In this document: one piece after another, positions 33,880 through 44,860 of the stretch
Layout: each line of letters begins with the position of its first letter
How positions within the stretch are numbered: the first letter of the stretch is position 1
Assembly: GCA_027422505.1 (NCBI GenBank)
Contig: JAPQWV010001404.1
Span: 1 to 64,000, forward strand
Reading direction: 5' to 3'
DNA length: 64,000 bases
Origin: Craterostigma plantagineum
Taxonomy: Eukaryota > Streptophyta > Magnoliopsida > Lamiales > Linderniaceae
Translations under genes and position numbers: made by a program
The notes under the pieces: generated by a model
What the model saw: only the letters and a program-made list of their open reading frames with translations
What the model was told of the DNA's origin: nothing
Database searches by the model: none

Positions 33880-36800
33880 GCTCGCTAGTCCGTCCATGGT
33901 GGCAGGTATTCTACTTATTCACAAACTTCCGACATGTATTTTAGTAGATTCAGGAGCCACGCGTTCATTTTCATCCACTAAATACGTGGCGAGACTCGGG
34001 ATTACACCTACCCTGTCTGAGTGCGGATATAATGTGACCGTTCCACACGGCGTTGCAATGCGAACCAATATGGTTTTACGGAATTGTCCTGTGTTAATTA
34101 ATGGAAGAGAATTGTCCGTTGACTTAATAGTCATCCGATGAACAGCTACGAAGTGATCCTCGGAATGGACTGGCTATCAAATTACGGAGCTGTTATTGAC
34201 TGCAATCGCAAGACAGTTACGTTTAATATTGAAGAGAATGAGCCTTTCACTTTTGTTGGAACAACCAAAGAAAGAAATGTTTCTAGAATTTCAGCGACAA
34301 AGGTGCAACGTTTGATTAAGGCGGGATGTGAAGTTTATTTAATCTTTGCAATGAAATCAGAAGAACATCCATCTCCGAAATTAGAAGATGTACTAGTTGT
34401 GCGAGATTTTCCGGATGTCTTTCCTGAAGATTTACCAGGACTACCACCACATCGTGAAATTGAATTTACGATCGACTTAATACCAGGATCTGCTCCAATC
34501 TCAAAGACTCCCTATCGGTTAGCGCCGACTGAATTAAAGGAGTTAAAAGAACAGTTGGACGATTTATTATAGAAGGGATTTATTCAACCCAGTTTTTCTC
34601 CTTGGGGAGCTCCAGTTCTGTTCGTGCGAAAGAAGGATGGGTCGATGCGACTATGTACCGACTATAGGGAGTTGAACAAGATAACAATCAAAAACAAATA
34701 TCCATTACCAAGAATAGATGATTTATTTGATCAACTTCAAGGCGCAACGGTATTTTCAAAAATAGATTTACGATCGGGATATCATCAATTGAAAGTTCGA
34801 AAAGAAGACATTCCGAAGACGGTGTTCAGGACCAGATAGACACTACGAATTTTTAGTTATGCCATTCGGGTGACTAATGCGCCAGCGGCATTTACGGATC
34901 TAATGAATCGAGTGTTCAAACAATTCTTGGACAAGTTTGTCATTGTGTTCATTGATGACATACTTATTTACTCGAAGACGAAGGAGGAACATGAGCAACA
35001 TTTGAAGGTAGTATTCTTGAGATATTAAGTGAAAATAAATTATACGCCAAGTTCAAGAAATGTGAATTCTGATTGAGCCAAGTCGCGTTTCTTGGACACA
35101 TTGTTTCTGGAGAAGGAATTTCTGTGGATCCTAGCGAGATCGAAGTTAGCATAAATGGTCTCAACCAACTAATGTCACAGAAGTACGTAGTTTTTCTTGG
35201 CTTAGCTGGATACTATAGGAAGTTTCTTAAGGACTTCTCAAAGATTGCATCAACACTGACGAAGCTGACCAGGAAAAATGTTGCATTTAGCTGGAGCGAG
35301 GAATGTGAGCGAAGTTTTCAAGAATTGAATAAACGACTTACTTCAGCCCCAGTTCTTACAATGCCATCAGGGACTGGAGGATTTTCGGTCTACAGTGATG
35401 CATCAAGAAATGGTCTGGGATGTGTACTAATGCAACATGGAAATGTGATAGCTTACGCCTCTCCGCAATTGAAGGAGTATGAAAAGAATTATCCGACTCA
35501 TGATTTGGAGCTAGTTGCTGTAGTTTTTGCTCTAAAAATTTGGCGGCATTATTTATATGGGGAACGATGCGAATTTTTTACGGACCACAAGACCTGAAAT
35601 ATTTCTTCACTCAGAAGGAATTAAATATGAGGCAGAGACGTTGGTTAGAACTTGTTAAAGACTACGATTGTGTAATTAGTTATCACCCAGGCAAAGCAAA
35701 TGTGGTGGCTGATGCATTAAGTCGAAAGCGGGTGCAGAGTTACAATTATTGGAGGTGGAGGTAGTGCAATTGGGAGAAGTCGAAGCAAAGTTGGCAGCAT
35801 TAACTCTACAACCTACGATACTGGAACAAATCAAAAGGGTGCAAGAAAATGACGAGTTATATTTAAAATCAAAGATACACAGGCGGAGCAAATTTCCATT
35901 GATTTCAAAATGCAAGAAGACGGAAGTCTATATTACAAGGACGTTATATGTGCCTGATGATGCGGAGATTCGAAGAATAGTAATGACGGAAGCACATGCG
36001 ACGCCATATTCAGTACATCAAGGAGCTACAAAAATGTATCGAGATCTCCGAATAAATTATTGGTGGCCGGGAATGAAAGAGACATTGTGACGTTTGTAAG
36101 TCAATGTCTAACATGCCAACAAACAAAGGCGGAACATCAAAGACCGGCAGGGACATTACAACCTTTGCCAATACCTGAGTGGAAGTGGGACCACGTTACA
36201 ATGGACTTTGTGGTCGGTTTGCCAAAAACTATGAAAGGTTAGGATGCTATTTGGGTAATTGTGGATCGATTGACTAAGTCTGCTCATTTTCTACCGATAA
36301 GCTCGTTGTTTTCCTTGGAGCGATACGCAGAAATATATATACAAGAAATTGCCCGACTCCACGGGTTTCCGTTATCAATTATTTCGGATCGATATACACG
36401 GTTCTTATCTAATTTTTGCAAGAGTCCGCAGAAAGCAATGGGGACTACGTTGTCTTTCAGTACGGCATATCATCCTCAAACTGATGGGCAGCCGAGCGAA
36501 CTATCCAAACTTTGGAGGACATGTAGCGGGCATGTGTTTTGGATTTTAAAGGAAACTGGAGCAAATACATGCCACTGATCGAGTTTTCTTATAATAGTAG
36601 TTATCATGCAACTATTGGGATGGCACCGTACGAAGCCTTGTATGGACGCAAATGTTGATCTCCCATACATTGGGATGAAGTTGGTGAACGCGCGATGTTA
36701 GGACCTGACATGGTTCAAGAGATAACCGAGGCAATAGTAAAGATACGAGAAAGAATGCAAACGCGTCAAAGTCGACAAAAGAGTTATGCAGACCAATGAC

Positions 36801-37196
36801 GTAGACCGTTGGAATTTGAAATAGATGACTGGGTGTTTCTCAAAGTATCTCCAATGAAAGGCGTGAAACAGTTTGGGCGAAAGGGTAAATTGAGCCCAAG
36901 ATATATTGGACCTTTTAGAATAATTAAAGAGTCGGTGAAGTAGCTTACCAACTGGAATTGCCAGCCTCATTGGGAAAAGTTCACAATGTTTTTCATGTCT
37001 CGACATTGCGAAAATATGTCGCTGATTCAAACCATGTTTTGATGAATGAATTTCTGTATCAACAGCTCAAGCCAGATTTGAGTTATGAAGAGAAACCAGT
37101 GATAATTCTGATGTATGAAGTGAAGAGACTTCGAAATAAAGAGATGTCGCTAGCCATAATTGTTTCAACAAACCTGATTTCGGGGGCGAAATCCTC
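33880..37196 (+). pseudogene. R4 pol (PR-RT-RH-IN-C-terminal domain)
   Basis: Protease CILVDSGATRSF is intact at about 33940. The frame then breaks before EVILGMDWLSNYGAV. RT spans 34380-35100, with a stop at 34570, a shift near 34838 and the FIDDILIYS box at about 34950. The RNase H core is [16 protein letters not shown] (about 35385), and integrase has [30 protein letters not shown] and SIISDR. After HPQTDGQ the frame is lost where the third catalytic residue is expected. The C-terminus keeps YEVKRLRNKEM, the chromodomain-proximal text. Its sequence is close to R3 pol but clearly a different family copy. Confidence 0.9.
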
Positions 37197-37211
37197 TTTA
37201 AGGGGGGAGAA
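37197..37211 (+). other. R4 polypurine tract
   Basis: TTTAAGGGGGGAGAA directly before the 3' LTR TG. Confidence 0.88.
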
Positions 37212-37325
37212 TGTAATACTCGAGTCCCATGAGTAAGATGGCCAATAAATTTACATGCATATTATGTGTTTATATGACTGCATATTTAGTATTTATTAAT
37301 TTTGTGCCTATATGATATCTAACAT
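37212..37325 (+). repeat. R4 3' LTR remnant
   Basis: 114 bp equal to the first part of the 5' LTR (TGTAATACTCGAG to ATATCTAACAT), then an abrupt switch into CopA integrase. Confidence 0.9.
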
Positions 37326-37805
37326 CCAATTTTGAGTGCAGCACGCAGTGTTCATGCTTCTGCCCTGAGAAAAATGAGGTAGTGAGGATTGTATTAGCAT
37401 TGTTCGGGTGGCTTCTACTAGTGTTCGATTCCATCTTTCTACAACTCCATTTTGTTGGGGAGTATGAATAGTGGAGAATTGTTGAGTAATTCCTAGTGAT
37501 TCGTAGAATTCACTGAGCTGTTGATTCTTGAATTCTGTTCCATTGCCTAACCGAATTACTTTGACACTGAGTTGTAGTGATTTCTGCGTTGACCTAACAA
37601 GATTTGGGATGTGTTCTACTCTCTCTGATCCGGTTCGTAAGAAGCAGACCCAAGTGTACCGCGAGTAGTCGTCTACTATAACTAGCATACATCGCTTTCT
37701 ATTGATGCTATATGTTCGCCCGCACAGATCGACATGTAATAGCTCTAGTGGATTTTGAGTGGATGTTGTGTGTTTTGTAGGGTGTGATGCCTTTTTCATT
37801 TTCCC
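37326..37805 (-). pseudogene. CopA integrase core
   Basis: Minus strand. After KKASHPTKHTTSTQNPLELL comes HVDLCGRTY (first catalytic Asp), a long central core with DDYSRYTWVCFL, then RLGNGTEF where copia integrases have an Asp before NGTEF (here Gly), and NGVVERWNRTLVEATRTM with the catalytic Glu. One of the three metal-binding acids is therefore lost. The frame stops at the R4 border, about 200 codons short of the RT. Confidence 0.88.
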
Positions 37806-38350
37806 TCTCTCACAAGCTGAGCACAGATGTTATTTCTGGTGCTTCAGTGCGGAAGTCCAAGAGCTAGTTTGTTGTTTGACAACTTGTTGAGAGTCTTCAA
37901 ATTTAAATGAGATAGCCGCTGGTGCCATAAGTTATTCTGAATTGAATTTGCTTTGAACATCAGGTAGATGGTTGTTTTTGGTCTGACCGTTCTAATGTCG
38001 ACGGTGTAAAGATTGGTTTTGTGGGTTCCCGGGAGAAGTTCTTCACCGTCGGCATTGAGAATTTTGCACGTCTTCTTTTGAAATACTACTTGGAGTCCAA
38101 TGTCAGTGAACTGTCCTATTGATAAGAGGTTGTGCGTCAGACCGTCAGCATAGGAAACTTCCTTGGTTATGAGTCGATGGCATACAAGATCTCCATAACC
38201 AAGAATTTTTGCTCCATTGCTGTTCCCAAAGCGCACCAGTCCACCCGGCCTATCAACGTAATTGCTCAGCAGTCCCTTTTTCCCCGTTCATGTGTATGGA
38301 GCAACCTGAATCTAAATACCACACATGCGGGGCATGCAAAATTAAATTAA
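37806..38350 (-). pseudogene. CopA protease and GAG-pre-integrase domain
   Basis: WYLDSGCSIHMNGEKG (about 38310-38260) is the copia aspartic protease active site. After a frame break, GLVRFGNSNGAKILGYGDL and NNLWHQRLSHLNLKTLNKL (about 37900) give the pre-integrase zinc-binding segment. A frame break separates it from the integrase core. Confidence 0.85.
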
Positions 38351-38399
38351 AGGGTTTTTAGGTACCCATTTGAGAATTGGTCCACCTCTGTTGCGCTTG

Positions 38400-40540
38400 T
38401 CAGTCCGTATAGACTCTCTACTAACCTAGATTTATTTTTGTTAGTATAAGATTTAATGTTAGACTCGAGTCTCTAATTTTTTCTAGGACTTGGATTGGGA
38501 TTTCCTCAGTCTTAAGCTTTGGAACCCATTTTCGTAATATTAAGGCTCTCGTTATCCTATCCTTAGAAACACGTTTTTGCATCTTTTCGTGTTTTGCAGG
38601 TTCATTAGTAGTTTTAGTTTTGATTGCTTCTTTTTCTTGAAAGTGTGTTTCTGGAAATCGTTTTGGGAGCTTGCTTGTAGAAACAATCATGCTTGGGCAA
38701 ATGATTTTTCAAATACAAAGATGAATTTTTGATAAAGCAGAAAAATAAGACGGTACAAAATTTTTGGAAGGAAAACAATCAATAACAAAAGGTCTTTAGA
38801 TTCATGAGTCTCCTTCAAAAGGTCTTCCTTTCTAACCCAAACTTTTCCTTTCAACGTTCTTTTTGTGGGTCCTGAAATTTCAAAGCGTTAGTACAAGAAA
38901 TTTTATCATTAGAAATCAAGGTATATGCAAGTGAGTGTAGTCTTAATTTTTCATGAAGTGTGGAGATTTCCTCGAGAAGTTTCTGCCTGTCCTCATCAAA
39001 GGACTTTCTCTCTTTTCGAGAGTGGAGTGTAGACTGATTTTCTTTATGCATTCAGGCATATCCCCTGCTGCATACGTAGCATCTCACTCATTGATTCTTC
39101 TGAGGTATCTCCTTCACTTGGACGAAGAATATCTGACAAATTCAGTTATATTGCAGGACATTTGCTATCTTGATAGCTCTCATTCAATTCTTTGTAATCA
39201 AACGATTAGATCAGCTTTCTTTCGTGTTTGTGTCTCATCCTCCCCTTGTAAGGTTTCGGATTACCGACGAAAGGCATGAGATCTGTCACACAACCTAATT
39301 GCATGTATTTGACATCATATAGATAGGGTGCATTGGTTATACATTGCTTTAACATACATGGGTTTCAAAACCAAGTCCCTTATGGGGGTTGTAAAAATCA
39401 ATATCTGCAGGTTTGTTTAAGAAAATTGTCTGTTCTGACTGTTCTCGTCGGGTTAAGAGGTCCTCCGATTTTTGATCTTGGAGTACAGTCTTTCCCATTC
39501 CTTACAGAGTAAGTCATATTTCGTTGTAGCGTCTATTGCTTTTCCTCTATGAGACCATATTTCTTTTGTTAAATCCTGGGCCTTAGCCTCGGATTTTAGT
39601 GCCCGAGCTTCTAGTTTTGCTACTTTCTCATTAGCTACTAGTACTCGATTTTTTTCACATGCATAATCACACCTAAACTTATCTAAAACTTCTAGTTCGG
39701 TAGATTTGCTTCTAATCTCTAACTTTCTTCTTGTCTGTTTGTTCATATTATAAAGAGTTAAGAATTCAGCTTTCATTTTAAGTAAGGAATCATAGTCAGC
39801 TTCGCTTACCTCAACCATGTCTGAGTTGCAGGAGGTTTCCCTTTCTGTGTTGCTTCCTAAAGCTTAAGTTCTATCCTCCTCGTTATCCAGTCTGGCCATT
39901 AGCGCCATGTTCTCTTCCTCACTGTCGGAGGTGTCCTCAAGCCAATGATCATGTTCAGCGATTAAGACCATTCCCTTCTCCTTCTGCTCGACCAATTGGA
40001 CATTTCTTAGATGATAGTTGACATCATTTTTCTTGGGAGTTTTGCATTCTCTGAAGAAGTGTCCAGGTTTACAACAGTTGAAGCATTTTCCAGCTTGACG
40101 GGCGATCGCAGGATTAGTGTCTTCATCCTGACCCTTTCCCTTTGAAATAGACGAAGTTCTCTGCCGGTTGGATGAGGATCCAGGCTTCTTATAGTATTTC
40201 TTCTGCATGACGTGTGAGATCAATGCGAGTTGTTTTGTGAGCTCCTTGATTTCCCCTGTTTTGTGAGCTCCTTGAATTCCCCAGCAGAGTCTGAATTTTC
40301 TCCTTCTGAAATTTAGGATGATTGCATGATCTCCTTCTCTTTTGATGGCCTTCTGGTTTGTCGTTCAGACATGAGTGCGAGTATGTCGCTTCCTGCTGGT
40401 TTAGCTTCCTCTCTTCTTTTCTTCAATAATTGGAATGTTGCTTGAGACAGTCAAATAGTGTGTGGATGCTGATTCTGGTCAAGTTGTTCATTTGTCTCAT
40501 CATTTCCCATGCTTAAGGAGTCCATTCTTTTGTTTTGGAT
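38400..40540 (-). pseudogene. CopA gag: zinc knuckle plus coiled-coil linker
   Basis: Minus strand from about 40540. MDSLSMGNDETNEQLDQ is broken, then a Lys-rich run leads into the zinc knuckle CFNCCKPGHFFREC (about 40085-40045) and an acidic tail, DTSDSEEENMALMARLD. A second frame (39818-39453) is heptad-rich (KAEFLTLYNMNKQTRRKLEI, KVAKLEARALKSEAKAQDL) and should form a coiled coil. A third (39051-38851, KLLEEISTLHEKLRLHSL) continues it, followed by a basic stretch (38690-38421) up to the protease. The N-terminal Gag core is missing. CopE encodes a similar coiled-coil segment. Confidence 0.8.
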
Positions 40541-40639
40541 GTGATTGTTGACGTGTAATATAAGAAAAATATAATTTAATCGAAAATTTTGGTCAAAATG
40601 AGTTTTGAGATTTGACTTTGACTTTAAGGTTTGGTTCAC

Positions 40640-41350
40640 GAATCTGGACAAAGACTTGAATACATGAATTGTAGTTTCGCTTGGTTCACGAATTGAGTAA
40701 ACGGATTGGTAAGTATTGCTTCACGAATTGGTTTGAGACAGGGTCGTGAAGTAGACAGGTTCTCCGAGTTCGTGAAGTGATAGGATACGTGAAGTAAACT
40801 GGGTTCGCAAACTGTGACTGAGTTCGTGAAATAATCGAATAGTTGAATTGGTCTTGGGAGTTCGCGAACCAGCTTGAGTCGTGGTTGATCGTATCGCAAA
40901 CTGACGTGGGATTCAATTCGTGAAGTAAAGTGACAGGATTCGTGAAGCTCAATTTGCAGAGTTGACTTCGCGAAGTATGATGTGCGAATTTGAGATGTTG
41001 ATCTTTGAAAATCAAACGCGAAACTAAACTTCGCGGAGCTTGATGATGCGTGAACCTAGTTCGCGAAGATGAAGGTTTAAACTTGAATCGCCAAACTGGA
41101 AACGTGAGCCTGATACGTTAATGCGCTGAGTTTGTGAAATAGGTTGGTAACTCTGATTCGCGAATTGGCTTTGATTCGCAAATTAAATTTGTAACTTCAC
41201 ACGGATTTGCAAAACTCAATGACTTCAACCTAGTTCTACCTTGACACTTTCAATTCAAGAAATTCCACTCTTTAGTTGACTCGTGAAACTCGATGGCCCG
41301 TGAATCCGTGAAACTTAGCCCTAATGAAGTGCCGTTTGCGAACCCCAAGA
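40640..41350. repeat. TTCGCGAA/TTCGTGAA array in CopA leader
   Basis: Many TTCGTGAA, TTCGCGAA, TTCGCAAA words, 20-40 bp apart, between the primer site and gag. It mirrors 18740-20110 at the other end of the element. The minus-strand frames at 40636-41015 are its translation. Confidence 0.85.
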
Positions 41351-41600
41351 ACAGAGTGAAGAACAGAGCTATTCTTCTCTTCGCAGACAAAAAATCCAGA
41401 AAATCCTCAAACTCGACAGAAACTGGTTGGGTAGTTCTCAGAACCGTTAGATATGCAGAGTAACAGCTTGAATAACCCAGAAAACAACTAAAAACAGTTT
41501 GTAAATGCGATTTTGGCCTGTTTGACGAAACTGAAAAATCTGCAAAAGCTCAAAACTCGATTTTTGTTCCCTTGTAATGAAGTTTCCTCACCTACACGCT

Positions 41601-41612
41601 ACTCTGATACCA
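41601..41612 (-). other. CopA primer binding site (tRNA-iMet type)
   Basis: On the minus strand TGGTATCAGAGT directly follows the 5' LTR. Confidence 0.88.
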
Positions 41613-41916
41613 CTTAATTCCAGATTAATCCAAGAACACATTGATACTTCTAAAGATTAAAACCTTCGTTGAATGTGAATAGTGTTTGGAAGCTTTAGAG
41701 CCTTTGAGTACGTGAAGTATTTTGCAAAATGGAAACCTTAAATACAATACTGTAGTGCTTAGGGTTTAATAACTTGAATAAGGTATTAAGCCTATTGGGC
41801 CTTTAGTAGGCCTATTACAACTCACAACCCAATTAAATAAAATGCAACATATACAACATAAAGAAATAAAAAGACTTAAAATAAATATATTGGACACTTC
41901 TAAACTATTCCTAACA
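41613..41916 (-). repeat. CopA 5' LTR
   Basis: 304 bp. On the minus strand it starts TGTTAGGAATAG. The outer 3' dinucleotide is altered relative to the 12391 copy. It is followed by target duplication ATAAC (41917-41921). Confidence 0.9.
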
Positions 41917-42005
41917 ATAACAACGCACAACACAAACAATCTTCAGCACAAAGACACATCAGCTGCTCAATGTCAAAAATAAAGGAAAAAGAAGAATAAT
42001 TATAC

Positions 42006-42172
42006 TTAATCAACAAGTCCCAAATTTTGCATCACATCAAGTAAAATTCTAGGAATTTTTTCACGAAATTTTAAATGAAAGACTTCGAAAAGAAATGCTT
42101 GGTCAGCATATCTCTTTGACATCACTAATCTAAAATCAGGGAAAAATTCGATAAAAATCGGTGCTCCAAGAA
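42006..42172 (-). CDS. possible last exon of a host gene
   Basis: Minus strand. A pyrimidine-rich stretch ending AATATTCAG precedes an open frame of 54 codons with stop TAA at 42006-42008. It contains FFPDFRLVMSKRYADQAFLF and FREKIPRILLDVMQNLG. Composition is protein-like and unlike the transposons around it. I do not recognise the family. It lies between CopA and CopE, and a second candidate exon lies across CopE at 47300-47403. Confidence 0.35.
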
Positions 42173-42315
42173 CTGAATATTAAAAATAAAACAATAAATT
42201 CAGGATTGCGAACCGTACAACCAACGGAATTTCAAATACGTAACATCCACTAGTGATTATAGAAAATTTGTTTTACTAAAACAAAGATAAATTGGGAATT
42301 GCAATAGTAACCACG

Positions 42316-42648
42316 TGTTGGAACTATTTATTGCGTTCAATTGATATAGTTATCGTGTCTTGCTATGCAAATAAGTAGTCTTGGACTGAATTAGCACTAT
42401 TATAGGACTACTTATGTAAATATACCACGATAGATGGTATATATAAGTGAACTCGTGGAGTGCGGTGTAGCAAGGAATCATTATCGAATACGAGAATTGG
42501 AATTTAGAGAGAAATTAACGCCAAATCCTTGCTTGAGCTCCAAGTCATTTCTCTCAAAGCTTAATTGGTAAATCTCGATCTTTATCTTTCAAATTCGTTA
42601 GATTTACAATCCATTCTTCGGAGATTAGATCTAGGTTGGATATCTGAG
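42316..42648 (+). repeat. CopE 5' LTR
   Basis: Starts TGTTGGAACTATTTATTGC. TATA-like GGTATATATAAG lies at about 42437. Its end is set by the TTATCAGAGC primer-site remnant, so it is approximate. Confidence 0.78.
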
Positions 42649-43939
42649 GTCCTTATCAGAGCTGAGCGTGTTAGTGTTTGAATCAAAATTAGGATTGAAT
42701 TTTGGAAATTGGAAACTAAATTTTTTCGCGAGTTACTGTTCATTACAAGTTACTATTCACGGGCGATTGTTCACAGCTGAAATTCGATTTGATGTTTCAT
42801 AATTCGACTTGGTCTGCTGCTGTTGAGGTTAAATTGTATGTTTCTAATTGACTTTAGCTTGTTGTCGTTCGATTGAACACAAATCTTTACGAATTTTGAA
42901 GATTGCATCGAAATTGTTCTTCGCAAGTTCATTCTGATTTTTCAAACATTGGACTGATTTTGCTTTGATTGAGCTGCATTGAGTGTTTGTTCGTGTCAAT
43001 TCATCATTCTGATCTATTACCCAGACTTTTATAGATGTTGTTTTCGATCAGATTTATGATAAGTTGTGTTCTTCGCGTTCTTCGTAAAATTCATCCGAAT
43101 TCTGAAAAATTTGACATATTTTGCTGTTTCTGGTTTGACTGTGTTAGAACTGTTCTTCTATGATTTCCGATCAATAACCTATGATTTATCCGTCGTATTA
43201 ATTGTTTTGGGTTGAATTCTGACTTTACACAAATGTTTCGTAAGCTTCGGTGAAGTTTTTTTCTACCACTGTTTGCAATTAAAAACTGATCGAGAAAGTA
43301 TTGCGAACGAAAACAGTATATGGACTAATCAAATACTAGTCGAATACATACTAATGGTCGAAAACAGTACTCACTTGAAAAGACCCATCAAAAACAGTAC
43401 TCGAAATAGTTAACCGATCGCAAATAGTAAGCAATCGAGAAAAGCATCGAAAAAAGTCGGATTGCATATGCAAACTTGAAACAATTAGCAATCATTACAC
43501 AATCACTATCATCATTCAGTCATCGAAAAAGTCTGAATGCATACGCAAACTTGAAAACAATTAGCAATCATTAAACAATCATCATCATCACATTGCATAC
43601 CACAATCATTACATATCATTATCAACTTGCAAATTGGTATTATTAGATAAATGTATTTTTTTCTCGAATTTATTTTTTCGATCGAAAACAGTAACCTTCA
43701 GTTGGCACATTAATAGAAAAAGCTTTTGGTATATACTACTAAATTTTTAGATCAAACATAAACCAAAAAAAAAAACTTTTCGAAACTGAAATTTGAAAAG
43801 TCAAATATTTTTAATCAATCCTCAAAAAAAAATTCAAATCCACAAAACACGTTAACGATCAAAATATCCAACCAAATTTAAACTACAATAACAACATTAT
43901 GGATCCCAAATAAGATCATCAAGAAATTACAAAATAAAG

Positions 43940-44860
43940 TAACAACATTACAAGACCAAGTAACAATCAATTATGTTTGTGCAATGGAACAATAGGAAAA
44001 ATGTAAGAATGAACTTGAAAATGGTTAGATCACTCGAGACTAAGATTGAAACCTTAGAAACTACGGTTAAGGAACTTACCAAAAATTTTGAAGTAGTCCA
44101 AGTAGACAAAATCATGAGGCGTATAGAGCTACAACTTCCATAGATGAATGCAAAGCCAAACAAGAGTTAAAACTAAGACTAGCTAGTGCTCTCGATATGA
44201 TCTCTAGTTTTGAATCTATGCTAGAAATTTCTGAATCTAATCTTAGGAACTCTAGTGCGAAAATAGATGAACTAACTGATAGCTTGAATTTTAGTGAGAC
44301 TAAGTACATTCAATTAGAGAAGCATAGTTCGATAGTAAAAGAACTAGATGACAGACTAGCTAATAACTACAATTGTTTAGTTAAGAGCTTTGATGAAAGA
44401 GGTATCCTTAAATGTAGATTGTCGAAAGCGAATGAAAAAGTCGCTAATCTAGAATCAAAATTAGAAAAACTAGTTCTAGGATTAGTGAACTAACAAAGAA
44501 CTTAAGTGCCTGTGAAGCCGAAAAGCATGCTCCTCTAAATAACTATGCTTTATTAGGAGAAGAACATGGGAAGCTCTATTATAAGATTAATCAATTAGAA
44601 AATCTTCTTGCGATTTCTAAGACCGAGAAAGCACTATTTGATCATTCTAAAAATTCATCTTCCATCGATACACCTCCTATTCTTAAGAAATAGAGGATTT
44701 AAATTCTACATTAGAAATGGATAGACAGAATTTTGAAGCAAAAAGAATGCACTTTTTGATGGAGATATCTAATCTCAAAGCTTCCTCGATTTCAAAAGAA
44801 AAAATAATTTTAAAGCAGGTTAAGAAAGAAAAAAGAGCCCTTGAGCGCCAATAATTAAAA
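43940..44860 (+). pseudogene. CopE gag coiled-coil segment
   Basis: The best open piece (44197-44493, 98 codons) is heptad-rich: FESMLEISESNLRNSSAKID, LTDSLNFSETKYIQLEK, LSKANEKVANLESKLEKL. The frame shifts at about 44480 and goes on with NYALLGEEHGKLYYKINQLE. Upstream, 43940-44150 reads similar helices with stops. It corresponds in type to the coil after the zinc knuckle in CopA (39453-39818). No zinc knuckle is left. Confidence 0.7.

Larger units (their letters stand above)
32785..37325 (+). mobile_element. R4: Ty3/gypsy chromovirus lacking gag, in CopA pol
   Basis: Plus strand. 5' LTR 32785-33803, degenerate primer site, pol, polypurine tract, and a 3' LTR cut to 114 bp (37212-37325). Gag is absent: the leader jumps to protease near 33890. 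The 3' break joins the LTR to CopA integrase, so no target duplication is left. A chunk of CopA was lost too. Confidence 0.9.
12391..41916 (-). mobile_element. CopA: large Sirevirus-like Ty1/copia element, triply interrupted
   Basis: The bounds are set by LTRs with TG...CA ends (the outer TG is altered in one copy) and the duplication ATAAC at 12386-12390 and 41917-41921. The minus-strand order is 5' LTR, iMet primer site, TTCGCGAA array, gag with zinc knuckle, coiled-coil linker, PR, IN, RT, RH, several polypurine tracts, a second TTCGCGAA array, an envelope-like ORF, PPT and 3' LTR. R2, R3 and R4 interrupt it. Removing them leaves about 11.7 kb. Extra 3' ORF, multiple PPTs and coiled-coil gag are features described for Sireviruses, although 250-300-bp LTRs are short for that group. 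Every coding block is frame-broken. Confidence 0.88.
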
